64,000 bases of DNA, taken from positions 4,744,500 through 4,808,499 of the forward strand of contig NZ_AP018248.1 in the NCBI RefSeq assembly GCF_002368295.1, written 5' to 3'. The notes under the pieces were generated by a model that did not search any database, was not told where the DNA came from, and saw only the letters and a list, made by a program, of their open reading frames with translations. This document shows, one piece after another, positions 1 to 7,790 of the stretch. The DNA comes from Tolypothrix tenuis PCC 7101. GTDB lineage: Bacteria > Cyanobacteriota > Cyanobacteriia > Cyanobacteriales > Nostocaceae. Every line of letters starts with the position of its first letter. Position 1 is the stretch's first letter. The position numbers and the translations under genes were made by a program.

Positions 1-1035
1 TTTAAAACCCAAGACTGGAAAAGCCCAGAAGAAAGTGTACCGCCACCTGCTTGGATTATAGTCCTACTGGATTTTAGTGGCAGTATGAATCAGCCCGATA
101 GTAGAGGGGGCAAAAAAATTGTAGGGGCAATAAATGCTATCCGTCAATTTACTAAAGTATCAAGTGAACGTGGTGGTAATACTCAAATAGCTATTGTTCC
201 TTTTGGTAAATCTAGTATTTACTGTAAACAAGGCTATCCTATTAGTAATGAAACCCTTGATAAATTTTTTATAGCAAGTGATTTTAAGCTACAAAATAAT
301 CTTGATTATATTGCCAGTTTAACTCCCTGTGCTTCTACGAATCTCTACGAGCCACTGATGAAGGCAGTCAAGTTTTTAGCTAATACTAAAGACCCTCGTT
401 TTTACTTACTTGCAGATTCTCCCGAGCCACAGCCTCGACTTTCGATTATTTTACTATCTGATGGTTATCACAATGCCTCAAATGAAGAGCAGGATTTTCA
501 AACTTTAAGTACTCTGCTGAAAAGGAATAATAATATTACTGTGCATACCTTGGGTTATGGTTTAACACCAGAACAGCTAGGTCAAAAATATAAACTTGGT
601 AAAGCAGCAACTCGTGCAAATATCGGTAAAGGTGCAGGGAAAGTTCCTGAAGAAGAGTTTGTAGATAAAAAGCGGTTAGCAGAAATTGCTAAGTTAACTG
701 GGGGAATTGCCGAGTTTTCTGGAGATGCAGAAACTATTGCAGAAAATCTACAGCTATTCCTGAATGCATTATTAGGGGAGTATGAAATTACCTACACCCA
801 ACCCAATGCAGAACGAGGTTCCAAGCATGATGTACAGGTTGAGGTGGCTTCTAAAGGAGCTACAGCAGTCAAATCACAACCACAAAGTTACACGATCCGC
901 GTATTTGGGCGATCGCTTCCCTTAACAGTTCGACTAATAATGCTGGGATGTATTTTTATGGCTATAGGACTCGGTGGTGTAGTGCCATTTTACTTCTGGG
1001 GACAATACTTAAAGCAAGAGGCGTTAAGGGATTAA
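1..1035 (+). CDS. vWA-domain membrane protein, 5' end outside window
   Basis: The reading frame is open from base 1, so the gene starts upstream; the ATG at 85 is internal because the MIDAS motif DFSGSMN is encoded at 70-90 across it. The vWA fold also shows the MIDAS threonine (CASTNLYEPL) and aspartate (LLSDGYHN). About 344 codons are visible. The C-terminus has one hydrophobic helix (near LIMLGCIFMAIGLGGVVPF) followed by a short charged tail, so the vWA domain should lie on one membrane face with a C-terminal anchor. vWA domains bind protein partners through a metal ion. It is followed 8 bp later by the first of five lipoprotein genes and is probably cotranscribed with them. Its partner is unknown; the other vWA, FHA, kinase and phosphatase genes downstream suggest a signalling role, which is inference. 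Confidence 0.85.
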   Translation, partial: FKTQDWKSPEESVPPPAWIIVLLDFSGSMNQPDSRGGKKIVGAINAIRQFTKVSSERGGNTQIAIVPFGKSSIYCKQGYPISNETLDKFFIASDFKLQNNLDYIASLTPCASTNLYEPLMKAVKFLANTKDPRFYLLADSPEPQPRLSIILLSDGYHNASNEEQDFQTLSTLLKRNNNITVHTLGYGLTPEQLGQKYKLGKAATRANIGKGAGKVPEEEFVDKKRLAEIAKLTGGIAEFSGDAETIAENLQLFLNALLGEYEITYTQPNAERGSKHDVQVEVASKGATAVKSQPQSYTIRVFGRSLPLTVRLIMLGCIFMAIGLGGVVPFYFWGQYLKQEALRD

Positions 1036-1043
1036 TTGCTTTT

Positions 1044-1985
1044 ATGAAAAGTCTTACATTCTCCCTTGCTACTTTAATGTTCTCTATCATCACTGCTTGT
1101 TCCCCGAACAACAAAACAACTGAGATAAGCACCGCTCAATGTTCAACTCAACCAAAAATAGTTCTCGAACCCAAAAATGTTACACCAGTTTCTTTGAGTA
1201 CCCAAGCTATTACTGAATCAGGTATGGTAAGCAGTAATAAATCACTAGGTTACACCTTTGAAGCTAAATCTGGTCAAAGGCTTTCTTATAGAACTAATCA
1301 AGATATTTGTATTTGGATTTATACCCCAGATAATCACATACTCAATAGCAGTGATTTACCAACTAATGGAAAATACACGATTCAAGTCTCTGCACCTAAA
1401 GGTTCTACCACTTTTGATCTAGCAATAAATTTAGAGAGTGAGACAGCAGTATCTAGATCTTCCTCCACTGCAACACCAACCCCTGCAGTTTTAAATAATG
1501 TTCCCATAACTTCGGCTGCTATATCTAGGCCTTTAACCTCAATAACACAAACCCCTTCAGTGACAAATAATGTTCCTGTAAACTCAACACCCATATTCAA
1601 TTCGTCATCTACGACAACAGCAAGCCCTTCAATACCAAATAATATTTCCAAACCCTCACCAGAAAAAGTTATAGAAGATTACTATACGAAAGTTAATAAT
1701 CATCAATATCAAAAAGCATGGGATATTTTACCTCCTGCACTTCAAGATAGTAAGACTCTTCATCCAAATGGATACTACTCATTTATTGAATGGTGGTATA
1801 AGGTCAAATATGTAAGTATTAATAAATATTATGTAGCAAATGCCAATAGTAGTTCGTCCATAGTCAATGTCTGGACTAGCTATCACATGAATAATGGTAG
1901 AACAGTTCCTATATCTTTAAAGTTTTATATGGTATGGAATGATTCAGTTAACAAATGGGATATCACTAAAATACAAACTTTTTAA
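1044..1985 (+). CDS. Tandem lipoprotein paralog 1 (PPC-like domain + NTF2-like domain)
   Basis: The open frame extends back to 948 inside the vWA gene, but ATG 1044 gives a proper lipoprotein signal, MKSLTFSLATLMFSIITAC, with lipid-accepting Cys19, so that start is chosen. After the Cys comes a domain of about 110 residues shared by all five tandem genes: an early Cys (AQCSTQPKIVL), TESG, YTFEAKSGQ, a second Cys in DICIWIYTPDN, and GKYTIQVSAPKGS. This resembles bacterial pre-peptidase C-terminal (PPC) beta-sandwiches. A Ser/Thr/Pro-rich linker of about 80 residues follows, then a C-terminal domain (EDYYTKVNNHQYQKAWDIL ... FIEWWYKV) that looks NTF2/SnoaL-like. The two conserved cysteines may form a disulfide. 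It is probably anchored to a membrane facing the periplasm or cell exterior. Function unknown. Confidence 0.8.
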   Translation: MKSLTFSLATLMFSIITACSPNNKTTEISTAQCSTQPKIVLEPKNVTPVSLSTQAITESGMVSSNKSLGYTFEAKSGQRLSYRTNQDICIWIYTPDNHILNSSDLPTNGKYTIQVSAPKGSTTFDLAINLESETAVSRSSSTATPTPAVLNNVPITSAAISRPLTSITQTPSVTNNVPVNSTPIFNSSSTTTASPSIPNNISKPSPEKVIEDYYTKVNNHQYQKAWDILPPALQDSKTLHPNGYYSFIEWWYKVKYVSINKYYVANANSSSSIVNVWTSYHMNNGRTVPISLKFYMVWNDSVNKWDITKIQTF

Positions 1986-2033
1986 TTTACTTATCTATAT
2001 TACCAATCAGAGATAAATATAATTTTTAAAATC

Positions 2034-2897
2034 ATGAGTGTGCATCATAATTACCAATTTCATAATCAATTAATATTAATGCCACCATTATGGGTTATTC
2101 TACTGATAATTGGTGGTTGTCATGTTACGCCTCAAACATCACTGCAAGCTGTTTCTAAGCAAATCAATCAAGCAAAAAGTTGTTCAGATAAGCCTATTGG
2201 TTACTTAGATAGTAAAAATGTTAAACCTCTTCAGATTTCGTCCAAAACTGTTACAGAAACAGGTCAAATAAGAGCAGATCAATACTTAGCTTATACATTT
2301 GAAGCTAAGTCTGGTCAGAAGTTAAGTTATCAAACCAATGATAATATTTGTGTGTGGGTTTATGCACCAGATAATCAATTAATTACAACTAAAGATTTAT
2401 CACAGTCTGGTAAATATATTATTCAAGTTTCTACACCTCAAGGTTCTACTACTTTTTCGCTAGCAATGAATTTACAGAATATGGCGGCAGAATCTGCTTC
2501 CTCTGATTCTGCAAAATCGCTGTCTTCTATTTCAGATAGTGCGTCCCGTCCAACTCAGGTTGATAGACCATCACCAGAAAAGCTGATTGATACTTACTAT
2601 ACCAATATTAACAGCCATAATTACCAAGATGCTTGGAGCAGTTTAACGCTTGAACTTCAATCCAATAAAGAAGCTCATCCAAATGGTTATAGTTCTTATT
2701 TGGAATGGTGGCAACAAGTTAATTCTATAGATACTCAGCAAGTAGGTACAAACAATAACAGGGATACTTCAACAGTAACTATTAAATGTAAGTACCACAT
2801 GAAGTCAGGGAAAATACTTTATGCAACTATCAAATATTATTTAACATGGCGTGAGGCGAAAAATACCTGGCAAATCAATAATGTAAAACGTATTTAA
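2034..2897 (+). CDS. Tandem lipoprotein paralog 2 (PPC-like domain + NTF2-like domain)
   Basis: The lipobox IIGGC ends at Cys29 when counted from ATG 2034. An internal ATG at 2079 (MPPLWVILLIIGGC) would give a shorter, more typical signal peptide, so the start is uncertain. The shared domain is present: AKSCSDKPIGY, TETGQ, YTFEAKSGQKLSYQTND, NICVWVYAPDNQ, GKYIIQVSTPQGS. The Ser-rich linker is shorter than in paralog 1. The C-terminal NTF2-like segment (IDTYYTNINSHNYQDAWSSL ... YLEWWQQV) is clearly homologous to that of paralogs 1 and 3. There is a 48-bp gap to paralog 1 and 24 bp to paralog 3, consistent with one transcript. The pattern fits tandem duplication with divergence. No specific function can be assigned. 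Confidence 0.8.
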   Translation: MSVHHNYQFHNQLILMPPLWVILLIIGGCHVTPQTSLQAVSKQINQAKSCSDKPIGYLDSKNVKPLQISSKTVTETGQIRADQYLAYTFEAKSGQKLSYQTNDNICVWVYAPDNQLITTKDLSQSGKYIIQVSTPQGSTTFSLAMNLQNMAAESASSDSAKSLSSISDSASRPTQVDRPSPEKLIDTYYTNINSHNYQDAWSSLTLELQSNKEAHPNGYSSYLEWWQQVNSIDTQQVGTNNNRDTSTVTIKCKYHMKSGKILYATIKYYLTWREAKNTWQINNVKRI

Positions 2898-2921
2898 GAA
2901 ACAATATTCAATAATTTTATC

Positions 2922-3755
2922 ATGAAAATAAACGTTATAAGCTTAGGCTATCAATCTTCTTTGTATCAGGTAAAAAAAATAATATTTATGGCAATCATAT
3001 TTCAAATGATTAATAGCGGCTGTAGTGGAACATCCCCAAAATCAGCTAAAAATATTTCTAATCCTCAATGTCCAGATAAACCTGAGAGTTTACTAGATAG
3101 TAAAAATGTTAAGCAACTTCAACTAGCTTCTCAAACTCTCACTGAAACTGGTCAAGCTAAAGCAGATCAATCGTTAGGATATACCTTTGAAGCGAAGTCT
3201 GGCCAGAAGCTAAATTATCAAACTAATGATGATATTTGTATCTGGATTTATGCACCTGATAATCAACTCATTACTAGTAAAGATTTATCTCAGACTGGCA
3301 AATATATTATGCAAGTTTCTGCACCTAAAGGGTTAAGAAGCTTTGAATTAAAAATCGGTTTAGATGTTTCACAAGCATTAATAACTTCATCTTCACAATC
3401 TTGGCAACAAAATATAGAGACGACAGATCACCCAGACACTACAAATTTTGTTAGGAATCATTATATAGCCCTTAATGACCGTCAATATGCTGAAACTTGG
3501 AAGCATCTTTCGCCTAGCTTTAAAAAGCTATCTGGTAGTTACTCCGAGTATCAACAATGGTGGAATAGCGTGAGAGAAATAAAAATTGGCGATGTTAAAT
3601 TGATTAATCAAAATACTGATACTGCTATTGTAGATGCTGAATTGTGGTACTTCCTAAATAGCGGCAAAAGTTTTAAAGATTCTAACAATCGCATTTATTT
3701 GATATGGAGTAATAGCTCAAATAGCTGGTTGTTTGAGCGCAAATCATCACCTTGA
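2922..3755 (+). CDS. Tandem lipoprotein paralog 3 (PPC-like domain + NTF2-like domain)
   Basis: The N-terminus has a hydrophobic stretch ending at NSGC (Cys34). The residue at -3 is Asn rather than Leu/Val/Ile, so the lipobox is weaker than in the neighbours. A second ATG at 2988 (MAIIFQMINSGC) is possible. The shared PPC-like domain is close to paralog 2: CPDKPES, TETGQAKADQS, YTFEAKSGQKLNYQTND, DICIWIYAPDNQ, GKYIMQVSAPKG. The linker is short, followed by the NTF2-like domain (VRNHYIALNDRQYAETWKHL ... YQQWWNSV). The strong similarity to paralog 2 in the first domain suggests these two separated most recently; that is a reading by eye, not a computed tree. Confidence 0.78.
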   Translation: MKINVISLGYQSSLYQVKKIIFMAIIFQMINSGCSGTSPKSAKNISNPQCPDKPESLLDSKNVKQLQLASQTLTETGQAKADQSLGYTFEAKSGQKLNYQTNDDICIWIYAPDNQLITSKDLSQTGKYIMQVSAPKGLRSFELKIGLDVSQALITSSSQSWQQNIETTDHPDTTNFVRNHYIALNDRQYAETWKHLSPSFKKLSGSYSEYQQWWNSVREIKIGDVKLINQNTDTAIVDAELWYFLNSGKSFKDSNNRIYLIWSNSSNSWLFERKSSP

Positions 3756-3803
3756 TTGTAAACTTATATTTTTATCATATAAACCTATTATTTTATCAAA
3801 ATA

Positions 3804-4595
3804 ATGAAAAATCTAATTCTTTATTTAACAATGTTAACTATCTACGGTTGTAATTTATCAGGAGGTTCATATCCTTCATATTCTTCAGCATCCTCGAGTT
3901 GCCCTACAAAACCTACAGTTACGCTTAGTGAAAATGATGTGCAAGAGATTTTATTAAATGAGCAACCATTAACAAAATCTGGTTACGCTATTCCTAGCAA
4001 AGCTACTGGTTATAAATTTGCTGCTAAATCAGGAGAAAGAATTAGCTTATCAAGTAATAATAATATATGTACTTGGGTTTATAGCCCGGATAATGAAATA
4101 ATTTCTGGAGATAAGTTACCAAAAACTGGAAAGTATATCATCCAAGTATCTGCACTTAAAGATAAACAAAAATTTGATTTAAAAATAAAATTATTAGATA
4201 TTGTTTTAACTCAGGATCTAGCGTTAGAAATAATAAAAAAATGGTACAAAGCTAAACCTCTAATATTTGCGCCTCCTTTTGATACAGCTTTAGTTGAGCA
4301 GCTAACAACTGGGAAATTGTATTCGGAACTAAGCAACTCTGATAGTTCATTATCTTGGTTAAAAAAGTATAATTCTTATTACACATATAATAAATCAGAA
4401 ATTATAAATGTTATAAATTTTTATAATTCTGGCAAGCAAGGATATATAAAACTAAGAGTATTTGAAGAGCTTTATCTTCATACTCCTAAAGGTATTAATC
4501 AAGAAAATTCAGGAGAATTTAGAAATAGTTATATCTACTATTTAAATAGTGATAATGGGGTATGGAAAATAAGTTCTTATGAAAAAATACCTTAA
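3804..4595 (+). CDS. Tandem lipoprotein paralog 4 (PPC-like domain, divergent C-terminus)
   Basis: It has a short lipoprotein signal, MKNLILYLTMLTIYGC, with Cys16. The shared first domain is present but more diverged: SSCPTKPTVTL, LTKSGYA, YKFAAKSGERISLSSNNN, ICTWVYSPDNE, GKYIIQVSALKDK. The C-terminal half (from about residue 135) lacks the obvious NTF2-like signature of paralogs 1-3 and reads as a different Tyr- and Asn-rich domain with ALEIIKKWYKAKP near its start. The gene is AT-rich. It sits 48 bp after paralog 3 and 35 bp before paralog 5. It shows the array keeping the first domain while changing the second. Function unknown. Confidence 0.78.
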   Translation: MKNLILYLTMLTIYGCNLSGGSYPSYSSASSSCPTKPTVTLSENDVQEILLNEQPLTKSGYAIPSKATGYKFAAKSGERISLSSNNNICTWVYSPDNEIISGDKLPKTGKYIIQVSALKDKQKFDLKIKLLDIVLTQDLALEIIKKWYKAKPLIFAPPFDTALVEQLTTGKLYSELSNSDSSLSWLKKYNSYYTYNKSEIINVINFYNSGKQGYIKLRVFEELYLHTPKGINQENSGEFRNSYIYYLNSDNGVWKISSYEKIP

Positions 4596-4630
4596 ATCTA
4601 AAATATAACAATAGATTAAAAGATGAAATA

Positions 4631-5458
4631 ATGAAAAAATCATTGCAAAAATTATTGCTTTTTAAATTCCTGATTGCTTGTGTTTTAGGGTGTAAAAATA
4701 ACTCTCTAGTATCCACAGAAATACATCAACCTTTAGCAGTTTGTCCAGAAAAGCCTTCAGTTGTTCTGACTGCTAATAACGTTAAAAAAATCTCACTCAA
4801 TAATCAAACAATAAAAGAATCAGGTCAAGCTAGTTCTAATAAATCTATCGCATATATCTTTGACGCAACTGCTGGGCAAGAATTTAAATATAAAACGACT
4901 GAAGATAATATTTGTGTTTGGATGTATTCTCCAAATAACCAAATTTTAAACAATATGATTATTCCTGAAACTGGTAAGTATACTGTACAAATTGCAGCCC
5001 TTCAAGGTGCGACTAGCTTTAGCCTAGAAATGAGTTTACAAAATAGTAATATTACCGACAAGAATGTTTTAGTTTCTAGCTCTAGGAGCTTAAAACCATC
5101 TTCAATAAATAGTAGTTACATACCTAGTAGAAATCAAGGTATTGGTTGGATTTGGCTAGGTTCTGTTAATAACAAAGTAGGGACTTTTTCTTATGGTGAA
5201 GCATTAATACCTTCTAATCGCCAGCCAGTAACAATTACTCCATCTGTTGTTCCTTCTCCTAAAACAATTGTAATACTAAAATCTACAACTAATTTACGAG
5301 CAAATATACCACAACCGCCTAATTTTGAACTACCTAATAGAGTTAGTGACCCTCTGGAAACAGGGAGCAAACTGGAAATAATTAGAGTAGAAGCTTTTGT
5401 AGATAATACTTCTGACTCAGAATACACCAGAGTCTGGGCAGAAGTGGGAACTCCTTAA
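4631..5458 (+). CDS. Tandem lipoprotein paralog 5 (PPC-like domain + possible SH3b-like end)
   Basis: The signal peptide MKKSLQKLLLFKFLIACVLGC has two possible lipidation cysteines (17 in LIAC, 21 in VLGC); Cys21 fits best. The shared domain follows (VCPEKPSVVL, IKESGQ, YIFDATAGQEFKYKT, NICVWMYSPNNQ, GKYTVQIAALQGA). The C-terminal part differs from the other four. After a linker it has TNLRANIPQPP ... LETGSKLEIIRVE ... RVWAEVGTP, which resembles a bacterial SH3 (SH3b) fold often used for cell-wall or peptide binding. The SH3b call is tentative. It is the last gene of the array, 26 bp before the vWA/FHA-like membrane protein. Confidence 0.75.
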   Translation: MKKSLQKLLLFKFLIACVLGCKNNSLVSTEIHQPLAVCPEKPSVVLTANNVKKISLNNQTIKESGQASSNKSIAYIFDATAGQEFKYKTTEDNICVWMYSPNNQILNNMIIPETGKYTVQIAALQGATSFSLEMSLQNSNITDKNVLVSSSRSLKPSSINSSYIPSRNQGIGWIWLGSVNNKVGTFSYGEALIPSNRQPVTITPSVVPSPKTIVILKSTTNLRANIPQPPNFELPNRVSDPLETGSKLEIIRVEAFVDNTSDSEYTRVWAEVGTP

Positions 5459-5484
5459 ATGAATATGAAATAAGTTAGAAAACT

Positions 5485-7275
5485 ATGCAAAACATATGGA
5501 TAAAATTAAGGAAAAATAAACCCCTACTCTTTGGGCTATATGGTGCAATCGGTTGTTTGATATCTGCGATTGTTCTAGGAGAGCCATTACTAGCATTTAC
5601 CAAACTAGCACTATCTGCACAACAACCCTCCCAAGCGATCGTCTTGTTAATTGATGCTTCTGGGAGTATGGCTGGTGGCAAATTGGCAGAAGTTAAATCA
5701 GCTGCGAGCAACTTTGTGCAACGTCGCAACTTGGATCAAGATCAACTAGCAGTAGTTAGTTTTGGCTTAGAAGTTAAAACTGCCTCTCCCTTAACTACTG
5801 ATGCTAATACACTAAAAAATGCGATCGCTACCCTGTCAGAAGATGGTGGTACTCCTATGGCTGAAGGTATAGACAAAGCTGTAGGCGAGTTAAAATCTAC
5901 CAATCTGCGACGCAACATCTTGTTATTTACCGATGGAGTCCCAAATTCCCCAAGTCTTACTAACTTATCAGCCCAATCTGCTAGAAATCAAAGAATTAAT
6001 TTAATTGCAGTTGCTACTGGTGATGCTGATACAAATTATTTAGCACAACTGACAGGCGATCGCTCTTTGGTATTTTATGCAAGTTCTGGTCAGTTTGACC
6101 AAGCTTTCCGCAATGCTGAAGCGGCGATTTACAAACAATTAGTTGAATCCAGTCCCACAGGAGATTACGGCGTATTATATTCTGCCCTACGGATTGGTGG
6201 TTGGACTGCTTTTCTAGCAATGGGCATATCACTAGCTCTGATCATGGGACAAAACTCCTATATGCACCTTCCCCTCTTAACACTCCGCGAAGGTAGCGTT
6301 AGCACTGTTGGTAGCCTCACTGCAGGTATGGTTGCTGGAGCATCTGGTCAATTACTTTTTGTTCCACTTACGAGCATTCCTAACCCTACCATTCTTGAAG
6401 GTGTCATGCATGGCTCAATTGCTAGTGCCTTGGTAATCAGTATTATGTCCTTATTCATACCTAAATTAAAAAAACTTACATTATCTAAGGCTATAGTTTT
6501 TGGTGGTATTAGCGGTGGCTTAAGTGCTGGCGCTTGGCTGATGACTGCTAGTGTTTTAGGGGATTTCTTTGGTCGGTTAGCAGGAGCAATTGTCTTTGGT
6601 ATTTGTATTCGACAAATAGCTGGTTCCGTCCTTAGCCTGATCGCAGGTATAGGAGTGATAGCCTTCGGTCAATTGCTATTTTTACCGATTTCTGGCATCT
6701 CTATCCTAGACCTTATTGGCAGAATATTTGGCTGGGCAATTTTAGGGATATTGGTGGGAGGCGGAACACGCTTTTTTGTACCTAATTTGCAACTAACTAA
6801 AGCTTTATTTGGTGGCACTATTGGCGGTGCTATTGGGTCTATTGGTTTTCTGCTTACTGCTGGTGTTTTTGGTGATATTCCTGGCCGTCTATCAGGTGCA
6901 GCCATCCTCGGCTTTTGCATTGGCTGGATGATTGCTTTAGCAGAGCAAGAACAATTAAACCAGGAACCCTATCTGGTAGTACATTGGACACAAACAGAGC
7001 AGACACCATATCTGTTGGGTATAAAACCTTTTTTAATAGGTACTTCCCATGAGGCAAACATACCCTTAAATGCCTCTGAAGGATTCACCCCTATTACTGC
7101 AAAAGTTTACAAGGAGGGTGAAAAAATCATGATGCAGTTTGATCAAGAGTATGCATCTATAAAAAAGATGACAAAAACAATACATGAACTTAAAGTTGGT
7201 GATAAGCGACACTTAGGAAAAATTCTGCTTGAAGTCAAATCTAAAAGCAATCATCAAGCAATTCAAAAACCATAA
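5485..7275 (+). CDS. vWA / polytopic glycine-rich membrane / FHA-like fusion protein
   Basis: The order of parts is: an N-terminal hydrophobic segment (residues about 14-35); a vWA domain (about 50-215) with complete MIDAS residues (DASGSM at 57-62, GGTPMAEG, LLFTDGVPN); then about 200 residues of glycine-rich membrane helices built from repeats (compare GGLSAGAWLMTASVLGDFFG with GGAIGSIGFLLTAGVFGDIP); and a C-terminal domain of about 95 residues (VVHWTQTEQTPYLLGIKPFL ... HELKVGDKRHLGKILLEVKS) that looks like a divergent FHA domain without the classical SxxH/NG pair. vWA plus FHA on a membrane scaffold suits assembly of a signalling complex. It lies just downstream of the lipoprotein array and upstream of the second vWA gene. 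The FHA-like call is moderate; the vWA call is strong. Confidence 0.82.
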   Translation: MQNIWIKLRKNKPLLFGLYGAIGCLISAIVLGEPLLAFTKLALSAQQPSQAIVLLIDASGSMAGGKLAEVKSAASNFVQRRNLDQDQLAVVSFGLEVKTASPLTTDANTLKNAIATLSEDGGTPMAEGIDKAVGELKSTNLRRNILLFTDGVPNSPSLTNLSAQSARNQRINLIAVATGDADTNYLAQLTGDRSLVFYASSGQFDQAFRNAEAAIYKQLVESSPTGDYGVLYSALRIGGWTAFLAMGISLALIMGQNSYMHLPLLTLREGSVSTVGSLTAGMVAGASGQLLFVPLTSIPNPTILEGVMHGSIASALVISIMSLFIPKLKKLTLSKAIVFGGISGGLSAGAWLMTASVLGDFFGRLAGAIVFGICIRQIAGSVLSLIAGIGVIAFGQLLFLPISGISILDLIGRIFGWAILGILVGGGTRFFVPNLQLTKALFGGTIGGAIGSIGFLLTAGVFGDIPGRLSGAAILGFCIGWMIALAEQEQLNQEPYLVVHWTQTEQTPYLLGIKPFLIGTSHEANIPLNASEGFTPITAKVYKEGEKIMMQFDQEYASIKKMTKTIHELKVGDKRHLGKILLEVKSKSNHQAIQKP

Positions 7276-7324
7276 AATGTTCTAATTTCTATAAGGTATT
7301 GTAAATTAATCAAAAACATTTCTC

Positions 7325-7708
7325 ATGGTGAAATATTTATTCCATCTCCAAGTTAAAGGTCTTAATGATGAATATATTTATGTTTTGGATTTAAATTCTA
7401 AACAAGAGAATTCACCTGAGCAAATTTTTAATAACCAGATGCGTGAAAATATGAGAAATCAATTACAAAATCAAAGCTTATGTGCTATCAAAGATAATCA
7501 TCTCAACCAAATTATTCAAACTTGGGTACAAGATATTAGAGAAGGTTACAGAGATAGTACTCTTACCCTTAGCTTACCGTTATTAATTGAATCAAATCTT
7601 GAAAAACTACATGAACAAGGTAACCAAGAAACTCCCACCATAATTAGCCCCAATTTATCAGAGATAGAACCTATATTGGGAGCGCTACCACCTTTAAATT
7701 TTTCGTAA
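7325..7708 (+). CDS. Small protein of unknown function in the vWA/FHA cluster
   Basis: This is a 127-residue soluble protein from ATG 7325, with no signal peptide or membrane helix. It begins with a beta-rich stretch (KYLFHLQVKGLNDEYIYVLDL), then a polar Gln/Asn-rich middle with a single Cys, and ends with a Pro-rich tail (LGALPPLNFS). It is not recognised. Its position between two vWA genes, 49 bp after the first and about 80 bp before the second, suggests it belongs to the same system. The 82-bp gap after it could hold a promoter for the next gene. Confidence 0.6.
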   Translation: MVKYLFHLQVKGLNDEYIYVLDLNSKQENSPEQIFNNQMRENMRNQLQNQSLCAIKDNHLNQIIQTWVQDIREGYRDSTLTLSLPLLIESNLEKLHEQGNQETPTIISPNLSEIEPILGALPPLNFS

Positions 7709-7790
7709 AAGTAAAGGAAAGCAACGATTTTTAACCTGTACTTTTACCCTAATTCTCACTCTCTGTTTAAATTACTCAAGGATGATCACA

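Noticed and set aside
948..1043. Longer start for the first lipoprotein (ATG 948)
   Set aside because: It would overlap the vWA gene by 88 bp and bury the lipoprotein signal; ATG 1044 gives a standard signal peptide.
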